A stretch of 64,000 nt of DNA from Mucilaginibacter gilvus. GTDB taxonomy: Bacteria; Bacteroidota; Bacteroidia; Sphingobacteriales; Sphingobacteriaceae. Where the stretch lies: contig NZ_SBIW01000007.1 in assembly GCF_004054195.1 (NCBI RefSeq), positions 310,001 to 374,000 of the forward strand. Reading direction: 5' to 3'. The position numbers and the translations under genes are program-made. Position 1 is the stretch's first letter; each line of letters starts with the position of its first letter. The notes beneath the pieces are model-generated. The model saw only the letters and a list, made by a program, of their open reading frames with translations, was not told the DNA's origin and searched no databases. Of this stretch, positions 18,753 to 27,926 are shown in pieces.

Positions 18753-18796
18753 ACGGCTCGGCGATAAACAATTTACAAGTTTAAATATAAAAGGCT

Positions 18797-19696
18797 ATGA
18801 AGATTTTAATTGTAGGTTCGATGGGGTTTATTGGCTCCCACGCGTATAACTACTTTTCATCAAAACACCAGGTTTGGGGTGCCGACGTGGTACCTAACCC
18901 CGGTGCCGAGAATTATTACCTGCTTGATAAAACCGATACCGACTATAAACCCACCTTTAGCAAGCAGCAGTTTGATATCTGCATAAATGCCAGCGGTAAC
19001 GGCAGCGTACCAATTTCTATCAATAAGCCGGTTTTCGATTTCGAACTGAACGTAACCAATACCATTAAGTTATTGGATGCCATCAGGATACAAAACCCAT
19101 CGTGCAGATTTATCCACATGTCGTCGGCTGCTGTGTATGGCAACCCGCCCAGTTTGCCTGTTACCGAAGATCTTCAGTTGAAGCCCATGTCGCCTTACGG
19201 TTGGCATAAGCTGTATTCCGAGCAGATATGTAAAGAGTATTATTACATGTACAATCTGCAAACCATCAACCTGCGTTTATTTTCGGTATACGGCGAGGGT
19301 TTAAAAAAACAATTGTTTTGGGACACTTATCAAAAATGCCAGTCATCTAAAGAGATCGAGCTATTTGGCTCTGGTAACGAAACGCGCGACTTTATTTACA
19401 TCGGCGACCTGATGAAAGCTCTGGAGTGTGTGATGTACCGCGGCTTGTTCAATGGCGAAGCGATCAATGTATCATCGGGCATAGAGACTACTATAAAAGA
19501 AGCCGCCACCATTTTTTGTGCCGAAGTAGACGGAAAGATAAAACTTAAATTCAACAACATAGTAAAGCCTGGTGACCCTTTTAACTGGCGTGCAGATGTA
19601 AGCACACTTTGCGGCTGGGGCTTTTCGCCACAAACAAGCATAGATGAAGGATTGAAAAATACAGCCAAATGGCTTAAACAATACCACGCCGCATAG
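18797..19696 (+). CDS. NAD-dependent epimerase/dehydratase (extended SDR)
   Basis: The 299-residue protein has the GSMGFIGSH dinucleotide motif (residues 7-15), HMSSAAVYG, and a Y-G-W-H-K catalytic pair. The later TRDFIYIGDL stretch is common in UDP-glucose 4-epimerase-like enzymes. It probably interconverts or dehydrates a nucleotide sugar for the polymer. The exact substrate is not clear. It is 44 bases after the GT4 gene. Confidence 0.85.
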   Translation: MKILIVGSMGFIGSHAYNYFSSKHQVWGADVVPNPGAENYYLLDKTDTDYKPTFSKQQFDICINASGNGSVPISINKPVFDFELNVTNTIKLLDAIRIQNPSCRFIHMSSAAVYGNPPSLPVTEDLQLKPMSPYGWHKLYSEQICKEYYYMYNLQTINLRLFSVYGEGLKKQLFWDTYQKCQSSKEIELFGSGNETRDFIYIGDLMKALECVMYRGLFNGEAINVSSGIETTIKEAATIFCAEVDGKIKLKFNNIVKPGDPFNWRADVSTLCGWGFSPQTSIDEGLKNTAKWLKQYHAA

Positions 19697-19783
19697 GCTG
19701 CGGTGTTTAGCAGCAGGCAAATATCTGCTATATTAGCGGCTTGATACGGTGCTCGCGTTGCCGCGGTGTTCAAATTAGCTGAA

Positions 19784-20764
19784 ATGGATTATAAAATAGA
19801 TAACGATATAAAAATATTGGTGGTTGGCGACCTGATGCTCGACCATTACATTTACGGTACTTGTAATCGCATTTCCCCTGAAGCTCCGGTGCCAGTGGTA
19901 GAAATTATTAAAGAAACTTATACGCTTGGGGGTGCCGGCAACGTGCTGGAGAACCTGATAACCTTTGGCTGCAATGCCGATATTATTGCCGTAGTTGGCG
20001 ATGACGAAAATGCATCTATAGTATTTGATGAACTGGCTTCAAACAATATATCCTGGCAGGGCATTATTAAAGATGCCGGGCGCTGTACCATCGTAAAATC
20101 GAGAGTGATGGTAACCAATCATCAATTGATACGCCTCGACCGTGAAGTTACCGTGCCGCTACACAATGAAAAAGAGGAGCAGGTTTTAAGGTATCTTAAG
20201 CAGCATATTGCCCGGTATAATATTGTATTGATATCTGATTATAACAAAGGCCTGCTTACACCAACATTACTCAACGGAATTTTAGCTACCTGCCACGAGC
20301 AAAACATCCAAACCGTTATTGACCCCAAGGGCCATGATTTCTCAAAATACAAAGGCGCAAACATAATAAAGCCAAACAAGAAAGAAGCTGTAATTGCCTC
20401 CGGCATCAACATTACCAATACCGAAAGCCTCACCGCCGCCTGCATCAAAATACAGGAAATTACGGAGTGCGACAGCGTTATCATAACCATGTCTGAAGAT
20501 GGCATAGCAATGTATAGCAGTGGTAAATTAGAGATCATCCCCACAAAAGCACTTGACGTAATTGATGTTACCGGAGCGGGGGACACCGTCCTGGCATCAC
20601 TTGGCATCGCCCTGGCATCGGGCAATACTTTATATAATGCATGTAATTTTGCCAATCACGCTGCTGCGGTTGTGGTAAACAAGGTAGGCAGCGCCACAGC
20701 TACATTAACCGAGGTGAAACAAAAATTTGAAGACTATTCAGCAATTACCCGTAAAGGGCAATAA
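19784..20764 (+). CDS. rfaE1: D-glycero-beta-D-manno-heptose-7-phosphate kinase-like (PfkB family, RfaE domain I)
   Basis: I place the start at ATG 19784 rather than the in-frame GTG at 19766; this gives about 326 residues. The sequence opens with DIKILVVGDLMLDHYIYG, has RISPEAPVPV and LGGAGNVLENL, and ends with the PfkB motif DVTGAGDTV. These are marks of the kinase domain of HldE. It phosphorylates C1 of heptose 7-phosphate. The nucleotidyltransferase half of HldE is absent, so this is a single-domain kinase. It is followed by gmhA, the preceding enzyme of the same route. Confidence 0.88.
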   Translation: MDYKIDNDIKILVVGDLMLDHYIYGTCNRISPEAPVPVVEIIKETYTLGGAGNVLENLITFGCNADIIAVVGDDENASIVFDELASNNISWQGIIKDAGRCTIVKSRVMVTNHQLIRLDREVTVPLHNEKEEQVLRYLKQHIARYNIVLISDYNKGLLTPTLLNGILATCHEQNIQTVIDPKGHDFSKYKGANIIKPNKKEAVIASGINITNTESLTAACIKIQEITECDSVIITMSEDGIAMYSSGKLEIIPTKALDVIDVTGAGDTVLASLGIALASGNTLYNACNFANHAAAVVVNKVGSATATLTEVKQKFEDYSAITRKGQ

Positions 20765-20836
20765 CTGAATTCTATGCTGTGAATAAGAAGCGGTAATCAA
20801 CACGAAAACTATCTGTCAAAACAAGCATTTACTAAA

Positions 20837-21400
20837 ATGGAACAATATATCACTTCAATTTTTGAAGAACACATAGCCGTAGCGCATAACACCGTTGCGC
20901 AGTTACAAGGCAATATTGCAAAAGCTTGCGAAATTATAATAGCCTGTAGCAAGAGTGGCAAAAAAGTACTACTATTTGGTAATGGCGGCAGTGCTGCAGA
21001 TGCCCAGCATATAGCGGCGGAGTTCACCGGCAGGTTTGTTAAAGAACGCCGTTCATTACCGGCAATAGCACTTACAACAGATACCTCGGCCTTAACGGCT
21101 ATTAGTAATGATTATGGGTTCGACCGCGTATTTGAACGGCAGGTAGAAGGATTTGCTGTTGCCGGCGATATACTGATAGGCATCTCTACCAGCGGTAACA
21201 GCCCCAATGTGGTAAAGGCGCTTTTAAAAGGTAAAGAAGCAGGCTGCAAAACTATTGGCCTATCCGGTCGCGATGGTGGCGAGATGAACAACTGCTGCGA
21301 TATAAACATAGTGATACCCTCTGATGTAACGGCCCGCGTACAGGAAATGCATATCCTGATAGGGCATATTATATGCGGTGCTATTGATGATGCATTTTAA
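20837..21400 (+). CDS. gmhA: Phosphoheptose isomerase
   Basis: The 187-residue SIS-domain protein has [34 protein letters not shown] and the C-terminal [12 protein letters not shown] helix, all strongly conserved in GmhA. It converts sedoheptulose 7-phosphate to glycero-manno-heptose 7-phosphate. The E and H residues of AAEF and EMHILIGH are the metal and catalytic positions of the family. It stands 72 bases after the heptose kinase gene. Confidence 0.94.
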   Translation: MEQYITSIFEEHIAVAHNTVAQLQGNIAKACEIIIACSKSGKKVLLFGNGGSAADAQHIAAEFTGRFVKERRSLPAIALTTDTSALTAISNDYGFDRVFERQVEGFAVAGDILIGISTSGNSPNVVKALLKGKEAGCKTIGLSGRDGGEMNNCCDINIVIPSDVTARVQEMHILIGHIICGAIDDAF

Positions 21401-21524
21401 GCAAGCATATAATATTTTGTATAAGTAAAATACGGCAACTTATTCGCCCTGTTAAGTATTCCTGATTAAGATTTTGGCATCGTTTTGGTAATATAATTGT
21501 TAACAATTATTAAGCAAGCCAATT

Positions 21525-21558
21525 TTTGTAATAAATTGTTATAAAAAATGTATTTTTG
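21525..21558 (+). promoter_or_regulatory. Promoter for the initiating glycosyltransferase
   Basis: A TTTG at 21525-21528 and a perfect TAnnTTTG box (TATTTTTG, 21551-21558) are 22 bases apart, within the spacing usual for Bacteroidota promoters. The ATG at 21584 would leave a leader of about 20 nt. This suggests transcription independent of the upstream heptose genes. Confidence 0.6.
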
Positions 21559-21583
21559 TAACATCTTACCAGGATAAATATCT

Positions 21584-22933
21584 ATGACAACACGCTACTC
21601 TAAGCACCTGCCGGGGTTTGTTTTTTTGAGTGATCTACTGCTGCTAAATGTTGCGCTGTACAATTCTCACTTCATTAAATTCAACACATTTCGCCCGGAT
21701 AATACTTCTGTAACATTTATTCTATTAGTGAATATAGCTTGGGTGGTAGTTTCCGCCTTGTCCAGAAGTTTTTATGTATTCAGGCCTTTGCTTCTTAGGG
21801 ATAATATTAACAAGTTTTTGCTTACCCTTATTTATCACCTGCTTTGCGTTTTCGCGATCATCTATTTCTTTAAAATATTCAATATCTCCCGCACCGAGGT
21901 AATGCTTAGCTACAGCATATTTTTTGCATTAGTTGTTGCACAGCGGTCGGCACTGTTCTTTTTTCTGGACTATATTCGTAAAAAAGGATACAATCACCGC
22001 CAGATAGTGATCATTGGCGATCAAAATATCGCGCAAAGACTGGTGAAATCTTTTTCGCAGCATCCTGAATACGGTTACGACCTGAGCGATTTTATATCAG
22101 AAGAGCAAATGGCCGATATGAGCGAAGACGCGCTTATACAACAACTCATAGAAAAAGGACCTAACGAAATATTCATCTGTTACAAGCAAATGAATACCGG
22201 GTTGCTAAACCGCCTTGTTAAAATGGGAGATACCTACCTGATAAAAATAAAGGTGGTATCAGACCTCATCCTGAACAATAATTACGCGCAGCTGGTAAAC
22301 TACGATAATGTACCTGTTTTGCATTTAAACGTGCATCCCGAGATAGGTTTAAAAATAAGAATTTTGAAAAGAAGCTTTGATATATTATTCTCTACTACGG
22401 TGATGGTAACAGGAGCTCCGGTGTTTTTTGTTTTATACACCATAACTAAGCTTACCTCAAAAGGCCCGGCCTTTTTTAGGCAGGAGCGTATTGGCAAAAA
22501 CGAAAAACCTTTTTATATATACAAATTCCGCAGCATGCGTGTTAATGCGGAATTAGCTGGCCCGCAATTGTCTAAAGACAATGACCCGCGTATTACCAAA
22601 TGGGGGATGATCATGCGTAAAGCACGCCTTGACGAGTTGCCACAATTTTGGAACGTATTGAAAGGCGATATGTCTGTTGTAGGGCCAAGGCCAGAACGGC
22701 AGTACTACATTGAGCAAATTGTTGAGAAAACACCCAGCTACAGGAAACTCCTTCGGGTAAAACCGGGATTAACTTCCATTGGCCAGGTGCATTACGGTTA
22801 TGCCGAGAATGTAGACCAGATGTGCGATCGCGTACGTTACGATCTGCTTTACCTGCAAAACATCAGCCTTAATTCAGATCTGAACATCATCCTGAAAACC
22901 GTTAAGGTAATGGTGCAGGGAAAAGGTAAATAA
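21584..22933 (+). CDS. Undecaprenyl-phosphate sugar-phosphotransferase (WbaP/WcaJ-like)
   Basis: The 449-residue polyisoprenyl-phosphate hexose-1-phosphate transferase has about four N-terminal helices, a middle Rossmann-like CoA-binding-type domain (IVIIGDQNIAQRL), another helix near residue 275 and a C-terminal catalytic domain. That domain shows KRSFDILFS, YKFRSMR, LDELPQFWNVLKGDMSVVG and GPRPE. It starts each repeat unit by placing a sugar phosphate, usually glucose or galactose, on undecaprenyl phosphate. It is placed near the 3' end of the locus with its own promoter. Confidence 0.93.
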   Translation: MTTRYSKHLPGFVFLSDLLLLNVALYNSHFIKFNTFRPDNTSVTFILLVNIAWVVVSALSRSFYVFRPLLLRDNINKFLLTLIYHLLCVFAIIYFFKIFNISRTEVMLSYSIFFALVVAQRSALFFFLDYIRKKGYNHRQIVIIGDQNIAQRLVKSFSQHPEYGYDLSDFISEEQMADMSEDALIQQLIEKGPNEIFICYKQMNTGLLNRLVKMGDTYLIKIKVVSDLILNNNYAQLVNYDNVPVLHLNVHPEIGLKIRILKRSFDILFSTTVMVTGAPVFFVLYTITKLTSKGPAFFRQERIGKNEKPFYIYKFRSMRVNAELAGPQLSKDNDPRITKWGMIMRKARLDELPQFWNVLKGDMSVVGPRPERQYYIEQIVEKTPSYRKLLRVKPGLTSIGQVHYGYAENVDQMCDRVRYDLLYLQNISLNSDLNIILKTVKVMVQGKGK

Positions 22934-22936
22934 CCC

Positions 22937-23731
22937 ATGCCTGTATTTTACGACCAGCTGAACAGGGCTGTTTCGATACCTTATTTTCCAAAAAGAATCA
23001 TCTCCATAGTTCCGTCGCAAACGGAACTATTGTTTTATATGGGCTTGGGTGACGAAGTAGTGGGAATTACCAAATTCTGTATCCATCCCACAGTTGAAGT
23101 GTTACAGGTGTCTAAAATAGGGGGCACCAAGCAACTTAACCTGGAAGCTATTCATCAATTGCGGCCCGACCTCATCATTGCCAATAAGGAAGAAAACGAG
23201 CAAAATCAGATAGAGGAGTTGATGAAGCTCTACCCGGTTTGGATCAGCGATATCTACGACCTACCGGGGGCACTGCAAATGATAAGCGGTATAGGCGCTA
23301 TAACGGGCAGGGTAGAAGAAGCTTTACAGCTTAATAGTACCATCCGGCACCGCTTTGATGAGCTGACCAAACCAGCCACAATCACTCGCGTTGCTTACTT
23401 TATTTGGCGCAAACCTTACATGGCAGCCGGTAAGGAAACTTTCATTGATAGTATGCTACAGCAATGCGGGTTTGAAAATGTATTTAACACCACCCGCTAT
23501 CCCCAAATAACGGCAGAAGCCTTGATAGCCGCTAACCCTGAATTAGTATTGCTATCATCCGAACCGTACCCCTTTGCAGAAAAACATATAGCTGAGATTA
23601 GCGCGCTGTTACCTAATACCCGCGTTTTGCTGGTTGATGGGGAGATGTTTTCCTGGTATGGAAGCCGCTTATTAGAAGCACCGGTCTATTTTACGAGCCT
23701 TGTAGAAAGTATAAGTAAATTTAAAAGCTAA
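22937..23731 (+). CDS. Helical-backbone metal receptor (BtuF/FepB-like periplasmic-binding fold)
   Basis: The 264-residue protein matches the class III substrate-binding fold: PKRIISIVPSQTELLFYMG, then IGGTKQLNLEAIHQLRPDLII and a second lobe after a long helix. Relatives bind vitamin B12, haem or iron chelates for ABC import. It has no signal peptide, no lipobox and no ABC partners nearby, so it may be cytoplasmic or do something else. The ATG comes 3 bases after the stop of the transferase gene, so the two are almost certainly co-transcribed. Confidence 0.85.
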   Translation: MPVFYDQLNRAVSIPYFPKRIISIVPSQTELLFYMGLGDEVVGITKFCIHPTVEVLQVSKIGGTKQLNLEAIHQLRPDLIIANKEENEQNQIEELMKLYPVWISDIYDLPGALQMISGIGAITGRVEEALQLNSTIRHRFDELTKPATITRVAYFIWRKPYMAAGKETFIDSMLQQCGFENVFNTTRYPQITAEALIAANPELVLLSSEPYPFAEKHIAEISALLPNTRVLLVDGEMFSWYGSRLLEAPVYFTSLVESISKFKS

Positions 23732-23766
23732 CAAATGAGGCACATAGCTAAAAAACCAAAATTGTG

Positions 23767-23797
23767 TTTTAATATTTATCAATAAAAGCTATCTTTG
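23767..23797 (+). promoter_or_regulatory. tRNA-Leu promoter
   Basis: TATCTTTG (23790-23797) fits TAnnTTTG perfectly, and a TTTT at 23767-23770 is in the -33 position 19 bases before it. The tRNA begins 21 bases downstream. Confidence 0.65.
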
Positions 23798-23818
23798 CAC
23801 ACTCTAAAAAACCAAAAC

Positions 23819-23900
23819 GCGGAAGTGGCGTAATTGGTAGCCGCACCAGACTTAGGATCTGGCGCCGCGAGGCGTGGGGGTTCGAGTCCCTTCTTCCGCA
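23819..23900 (+). tRNA. tRNA-Leu (anticodon UAG)
   Basis: An 82-base cloverleaf is seen. The acceptor arms GCGGAAG and CTTCCGC pair fully with discriminator A, the anticodon loop CTTAGGA gives UAG, a variable arm of the class II size follows (GGCGCCGCGAGGCGT region), and the T loop is TTCGAGT. CCA is not encoded. It is followed at once by a strong terminator. Confidence 0.97.
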
Positions 23901-23908
23901 CTAAGTTT

Positions 23909-23942
23909 AAAAGCCGTTAACTGAAAAGTTAACGGCTTTTTT
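23909..23942 (+). terminator. Intrinsic terminator after tRNA-Leu
   Basis: AAGCCGTTAACT and AGTTAACGGCTT form a 12-bp perfect stem with a short GAAA-type loop, followed by a T run. Confidence 0.9.
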
Positions 23943-24041
23943 ATTGCCTTTAAACAATGGCTTAACCCTGACTTAACAATTATCTGCTTTTCATTACCTT
24001 CGTTTTCGTCAACCGGCTATACAAGGAAAAGCGCTACACCA

Positions 24042-25979
24042 ATGGACCCCAAATTCAGACCAACCGAATATAAAGCACTTTTATACCGCCTCTTTTTAGG
24101 CTACCTGTTCTATTTTATTGCAAGGATATTATTCTTCGCCTTTAATACCAACCTGCTTGCGGTGGATGATTTAGGCACCTTACTAAAACTGTGTTATTAT
24201 GGCGTAGCCTTTGACACCGCCGCGCTGATGTACATTAATGTGCTGTTCATCGTGTTAAGCATCACCCCGCTAACCGTTAATACGAAGCCCGCCTACCAAA
24301 AGGGGTTAGCCATCTTATACTTCGTAACTAACTTCCTGGCTTACGCCACCAGCTTTATCGATATTATTTACTACCGTTTCAGCCAGGTACGCTCTACGAG
24401 GGCCACGCTGGATGTGGTATCGCAGGAAAGTAATAAGGAGGCGCTTGCCAGTCATTTTGCCTTTGCCTACTGGTATGTAATTGTTATTTACTTTTTATGC
24501 TGCGTTTTGTGGGTTTGGCTGTATAAACGCTTAAAAATTAAACCTGTTAACGCAAAGCTGGGTTGGGTTTATTTTGCCTCATCCATAGTGGTTTTGCTTA
24601 TCACCGTCGCCCTCGTAATTGGCGGCATCCGGGGCGATTTTAAACACAGCACACGCCCCATTAATATGGTGGATGCCTACAAACACGTTACCGTACCCAA
24701 CCAGGGCGATGTGGTGCTGAATACGCCTTTCGCTATCTTCCGCACGCTAAATAGCAACAATTTTAAGCTGCAGCATTTTACCGATGAAGCTTACATCGAT
24801 AGCAACATCAAACCCATAAAACAATATAATAGCCACCCCGCTTCAAAACCGAATGTGGTGATCATCATATTGGAAAGTATGGCCCGCGAGTACTGGGGCA
24901 GTATGAATCGCGGCACAGCGACTCGTGATTTTAAATCATACACGCCGTTTTTAGATTCGTTGAGCGATAATAGTTTGATCTTCACCAACGCTTATGCCAA
25001 CGGCCGGCAGTCCATCCATGGCCTGTCCTCTGTTTTAGCGGGAATCCCATCGTTTCAAACGGCCTTTACTTCTTCGCCTTATGCCAAGCAGCCAATACAG
25101 TCCGTTGTATCGGTTTGTAACAGTATGGGGTATCAAACCTCATTTTTCCACGGCGCAGCTAACGGCTCGATGGGTTTCCAGGGCTTTGGCAGCATTTTGG
25201 GCTTTAAAAACTATTACGGCCGTACAGAATATAATAACGACAAGGATTTTGACGGCATCTGGGGTATCTGGGATGAGCAGTTCTTCCAGTTTATGGGTAA
25301 AACCCTCGGCACACAAAAGCAGCCCTTTATGGCCACGCTGTTCACATTATCCTCGCACGACCCATACCAGCTACCCGAAAAGTATAAAAAACGTTTTACC
25401 GGCGGGCCGCTGCAAATACATAAAACCGTACAGTATTCGGACAATGCGCTGCGCTTGTTTTTCAATTACGCCAAAACGCAACCCTGGTACAGCAATACCG
25501 TTTTTATAATAACTGCCGACCATACCAGCCAAACCCACTACCCGGAATACAGCAAAGCGATCAACCGGTTTGCGGTACCTATATTATTCTACAGCGCCAA
25601 CCCGGTCTATGCGCTAAAGGGCACCCGTACCGATCTCGCTTCGCAAATGGATATCTATCCATCGGTTGCCGATCTGATAGGTTACAACAAGCCATTCCGT
25701 TCATGGGGGCGGAGTTTGATAAGTAACCTGCCGGCAGAAACTCCACGGGTCATCAATTCCACCGGTAATATTTACCAGTTTATGCAGGGAAACTTTACGT
25801 ACCTTTTTGACGGAAAAGCCATCACCGGGATTTTTGCAGCTGCAGATAAAGGACTGGCAAAAAACCTGATGGCCGGCCAGCTAAGCCTCGAAATGCAAAA
25901 AGGCATGATGGATTGCAAAGCGTTCATCCAGGATTATGCTGATAGGGTGATAAATAAGAAGCTGAACTCGTCACATTAA
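24042..25979 (+). CDS. LTA synthase-like phosphoglycerol/phosphoethanolamine transferase
   Basis: The 645-residue protein has about five N-terminal membrane helices followed by a periplasmic sulfatase-fold domain from about residue 270. It shows NVVIIILESMARE with the first metal-binding Glu, NGRQSIHG with S324 at the nucleophile position, and later TLSSHDPY and ITADHTSQTH for metal binding. Gram-negative members decorate surface glycans or lipid A with phosphoglycerol or phosphoethanolamine. LtaS itself uses Thr; Ser here is seen in several Bacteroidota members. It stands alone between the tRNA and the cupin gene. Confidence 0.87.
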   Translation: MDPKFRPTEYKALLYRLFLGYLFYFIARILFFAFNTNLLAVDDLGTLLKLCYYGVAFDTAALMYINVLFIVLSITPLTVNTKPAYQKGLAILYFVTNFLAYATSFIDIIYYRFSQVRSTRATLDVVSQESNKEALASHFAFAYWYVIVIYFLCCVLWVWLYKRLKIKPVNAKLGWVYFASSIVVLLITVALVIGGIRGDFKHSTRPINMVDAYKHVTVPNQGDVVLNTPFAIFRTLNSNNFKLQHFTDEAYIDSNIKPIKQYNSHPASKPNVVIIILESMAREYWGSMNRGTATRDFKSYTPFLDSLSDNSLIFTNAYANGRQSIHGLSSVLAGIPSFQTAFTSSPYAKQPIQSVVSVCNSMGYQTSFFHGAANGSMGFQGFGSILGFKNYYGRTEYNNDKDFDGIWGIWDEQFFQFMGKTLGTQKQPFMATLFTLSSHDPYQLPEKYKKRFTGGPLQIHKTVQYSDNALRLFFNYAKTQPWYSNTVFIITADHTSQTHYPEYSKAINRFAVPILFYSANPVYALKGTRTDLASQMDIYPSVADLIGYNKPFRSWGRSLISNLPAETPRVINSTGNIYQFMQGNFTYLFDGKAITGIFAAADKGLAKNLMAGQLSLEMQKGMMDCKAFIQDYADRVINKKLNSSH

Positions 25980-26033
25980 TACCGAAATATCGCTCCTGAA
26001 GTATTGCGGCTATTAATTTAAACCAATAGGCTC

Positions 26034-26041
26034 TACCTTTG
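26034..26041 (+). promoter_or_regulatory. Promoter -7 element, cupin gene
   Basis: TACCTTTG is a perfect TAnnTTTG box. Transcription from it would begin at about 26047, so the in-frame GTG at 26047 cannot be the real start and ATG 26065 is favoured. Confidence 0.55.
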
Positions 26042-26064
26042 TTACAGTGATCTATATCAACACT

Positions 26065-26565
26065 ATGGAGAACAAAAAAGCAGCACCAAAAACTTTAGGA
26101 GCAACAGAAGGCGAAACCCTTTCGGTAATGGGCGGCAACTATCGCATACTGGTATCGGGCAAAGAAACAGGTGGGGCGTTTGCTACCATCGAGATGATGG
26201 TGCCACCCGGAGGTGGCCCCGGTCCGCATGCTCATCCACAATTCGAAGAATCCTTTTACATAGTCGACGGTGAGATCGAGGTAAAATCAGAAGCATCTAC
26301 CTATATCGCTAACAAAGGTGCGTTCGTAAGCATCCCAAAAGGTGGCATTGTACACGGTTTTAAAAACAAAAGCGAAAAAATGGCCCATTTGCTTTGTATG
26401 GTTGTCCCTGCCGGATTGGAGGAAATGTTTTTGGAAATGGGGCGGCCGGTAAAATCGGGCGAATTTTTACCGCCGCCGCCAATGGATCCGGAGATAGCCA
26501 AAAAGATGGCAGCCGTAGCCGAAAAGTATGGACAAAAACTCTTTCCGCCCGATTATTTGGGATAA
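26065..26565 (+). CDS. Cupin-domain protein
   Basis: The 166-residue protein is a single cupin. Motif 1 reads GPGPHAHPQFEESFYIVDGE (metal ligands H-x-H, then E) and motif 2 holds PKGGIVHGFKN with the last His. It may be a small dioxygenase, isomerase or sugar-binding protein; nothing fixes the substrate. An in-frame GTG 18 bases upstream would add six residues, but the promoter position argues against it. Its 3' end converges on the flavin oxidoreductase gene, 7 bases apart. Confidence 0.85.
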   Translation: MENKKAAPKTLGATEGETLSVMGGNYRILVSGKETGGAFATIEMMVPPGGGPGPHAHPQFEESFYIVDGEIEVKSEASTYIANKGAFVSIPKGGIVHGFKNKSEKMAHLLCMVVPAGLEEMFLEMGRPVKSGEFLPPPPMDPEIAKKMAAVAEKYGQKLFPPDYLG

Positions 26566-26572
26566 AATATAA

Positions 26573-27580
26573 TTAGTTGCCTTTCATCACCTCTGCAAAC
26601 ACCTCATAAGAGCGGAGCCTTGCCTGGTGATCAAAAATATGCGATGTAACCATTACTTCATCAATATTGGTCAGTTCAACAAAGGCCTGCATCTTGTTCT
26701 TTACAGTCTCGGGGCTGCCAAAAATGGAATAAGCCAGCATTTGTTCTACGGCTTCCTGCTCAAAATAATTCCAGGCACCGTCCATGGTATCAATAGGAGG
26801 GGGGAGCAACTGCCTTTTGCCGGTTACCACACCCTTTATAAATTGCTGAACCGATGTTGCCAAACGATTGGCTTCCGCGTCGGTATCGGCGGCAACCACG
26901 TTGATGCAGCTGATTACATAAGGCCTATCCAAAAACTCCGACGGCTTAAAGTTTTGGCGGTAAAGTTCTATCGCTTCTAAAAAATGAGCAGGGGCAAAGT
27001 GGCTTGCAAAGGCATAAGGCAAACCTTTTGCCGCTGCCAAACGGGCGCTATCTGTGCTGGAGCCTAAGATCCAGATCGGGATCTCCAAACCTTCACCGGG
27101 GATGGCGCGAACTTTACTATCTACGTTATCGGCCGAAAAGTAAGTTTGCAGCTTCTCCACATCTCTCGGAAAGTTAAAAGCGGCATTCATATTTTCGCCA
27201 CGAATAGCAAGCGCGGTAAGCTGGTCGCTGCCTGGTGCCCGGCCAAGGCCTAAGTCAATTCTGCCGGGGTATAACGAGGCCAGTGTGCCGAATTGCTCAG
27301 CTACTACAAGCGGTGCATGGTTGGGCAGCATTACACCGCCCGAGCCAACCCGGATGCTTTTTGTGCCGCCAGCGATATAGCCAATGAGTATAGTAGGGGC
27401 CGAGCTGCCCACGTTCATCATGTTATGATGCTCGGCAAACCAATAGCGGGTGTAGCCCCATTCCTCGGCAAGTCGGGCCAAGGTAAGGCTGTTGGGAAAA
27501 GTATCAATAGGTGTTTTGCCTTCTACAATGGTAGCAAGGTCGAGTACGGAGTATGGTATATTTAATAATGTAGACGACAT
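26573..27580 (-). CDS. LLM-class flavin-dependent oxidoreductase (luciferase-like)
   Basis: The 335-residue protein shows the bacterial luciferase-like fold: YSVLDLATI near the start, WFAEHHNM, IRVGSGGVMLPNHAPLVVAEQFGTL, and the LGLGRAPGSD stretch. This is the YhbW/MsnO8-type subgroup. Enzymes of this group use reduced FMN and oxygen, or just bind F420/FMN. The natural substrate is not known. It is a single-gene unit read from its own upstream promoter. Confidence 0.9.
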   Translation of the reverse strand: MSSTLLNIPYSVLDLATIVEGKTPIDTFPNSLTLARLAEEWGYTRYWFAEHHNMMNVGSSAPTILIGYIAGGTKSIRVGSGGVMLPNHAPLVVAEQFGTLASLYPGRIDLGLGRAPGSDQLTALAIRGENMNAAFNFPRDVEKLQTYFSADNVDSKVRAIPGEGLEIPIWILGSSTDSARLAAAKGLPYAFASHFAPAHFLEAIELYRQNFKPSEFLDRPYVISCINVVAADTDAEANRLATSVQQFIKGVVTGKRQLLPPPIDTMDGAWNYFEQEAVEQMLAYSIFGSPETVKNKMQAFVELTNIDEVMVTSHIFDHQARLRSYEVFAEVMKGN

Positions 27581-27926
27581 AATTTTTATTTATCAAATCA
27601 AAATTACATCTTAAGGGTTGTAACAATTGTCAACAAACCATAAATGACTTTACATACACATAGTTAATAACATGGTGTGAGTAATTATAAGTGTTTGTTT
27701 TACACTGTAACTACAAATCTTTGTGTATCTTCGCAGATTGATTTGGAGCAGCGAAACACAAACACTTCTTAATTTAGGTTTATATATTAAACATTACAAA
27801 CTTTTGCTCTTTTCGTTTATGAGTACAACTTATCTCCGAATCGCTCAATACATTTTTTCTTTTTTATTTCTTTTTCACCTGCCAATACAGCTTTAATATT
27901 GGCTTAACAGTTGAACATTTTTTTAT
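27581..27926. other. Divergent control region between flavin oxidoreductase and rpoD
   Basis: These 346 bases hold the promoter of the minus-strand gene (27599-27606) and must hold the start of rpoD transcription. The best rpoD candidate I see is TATCTTCG at 27726-27733, one base off consensus, which would give a long leader of about 190 nt. No small ORF of coding character is visible. Confidence 0.45.
27599..27606 (-). promoter_or_regulatory. Promoter -7 element, flavin oxidoreductase
   Basis: Read on the minus strand this is TAATTTTG, a perfect TAnnTTTG box, 18 bases before the ATG at 27580. Confidence 0.5.

Noticed and set aside
19396..19773. 125-codon antisense frame over the epimerase gene
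   Set aside because: It is opposite a conserved epimerase and has no domain or start signal of its own.
25081..25509. 142-codon frame inside the LTA-synthase-like gene
   Set aside because: It overlaps the well-supported sulfatase-domain frame on the same strand and shows composition of an out-of-frame shadow.
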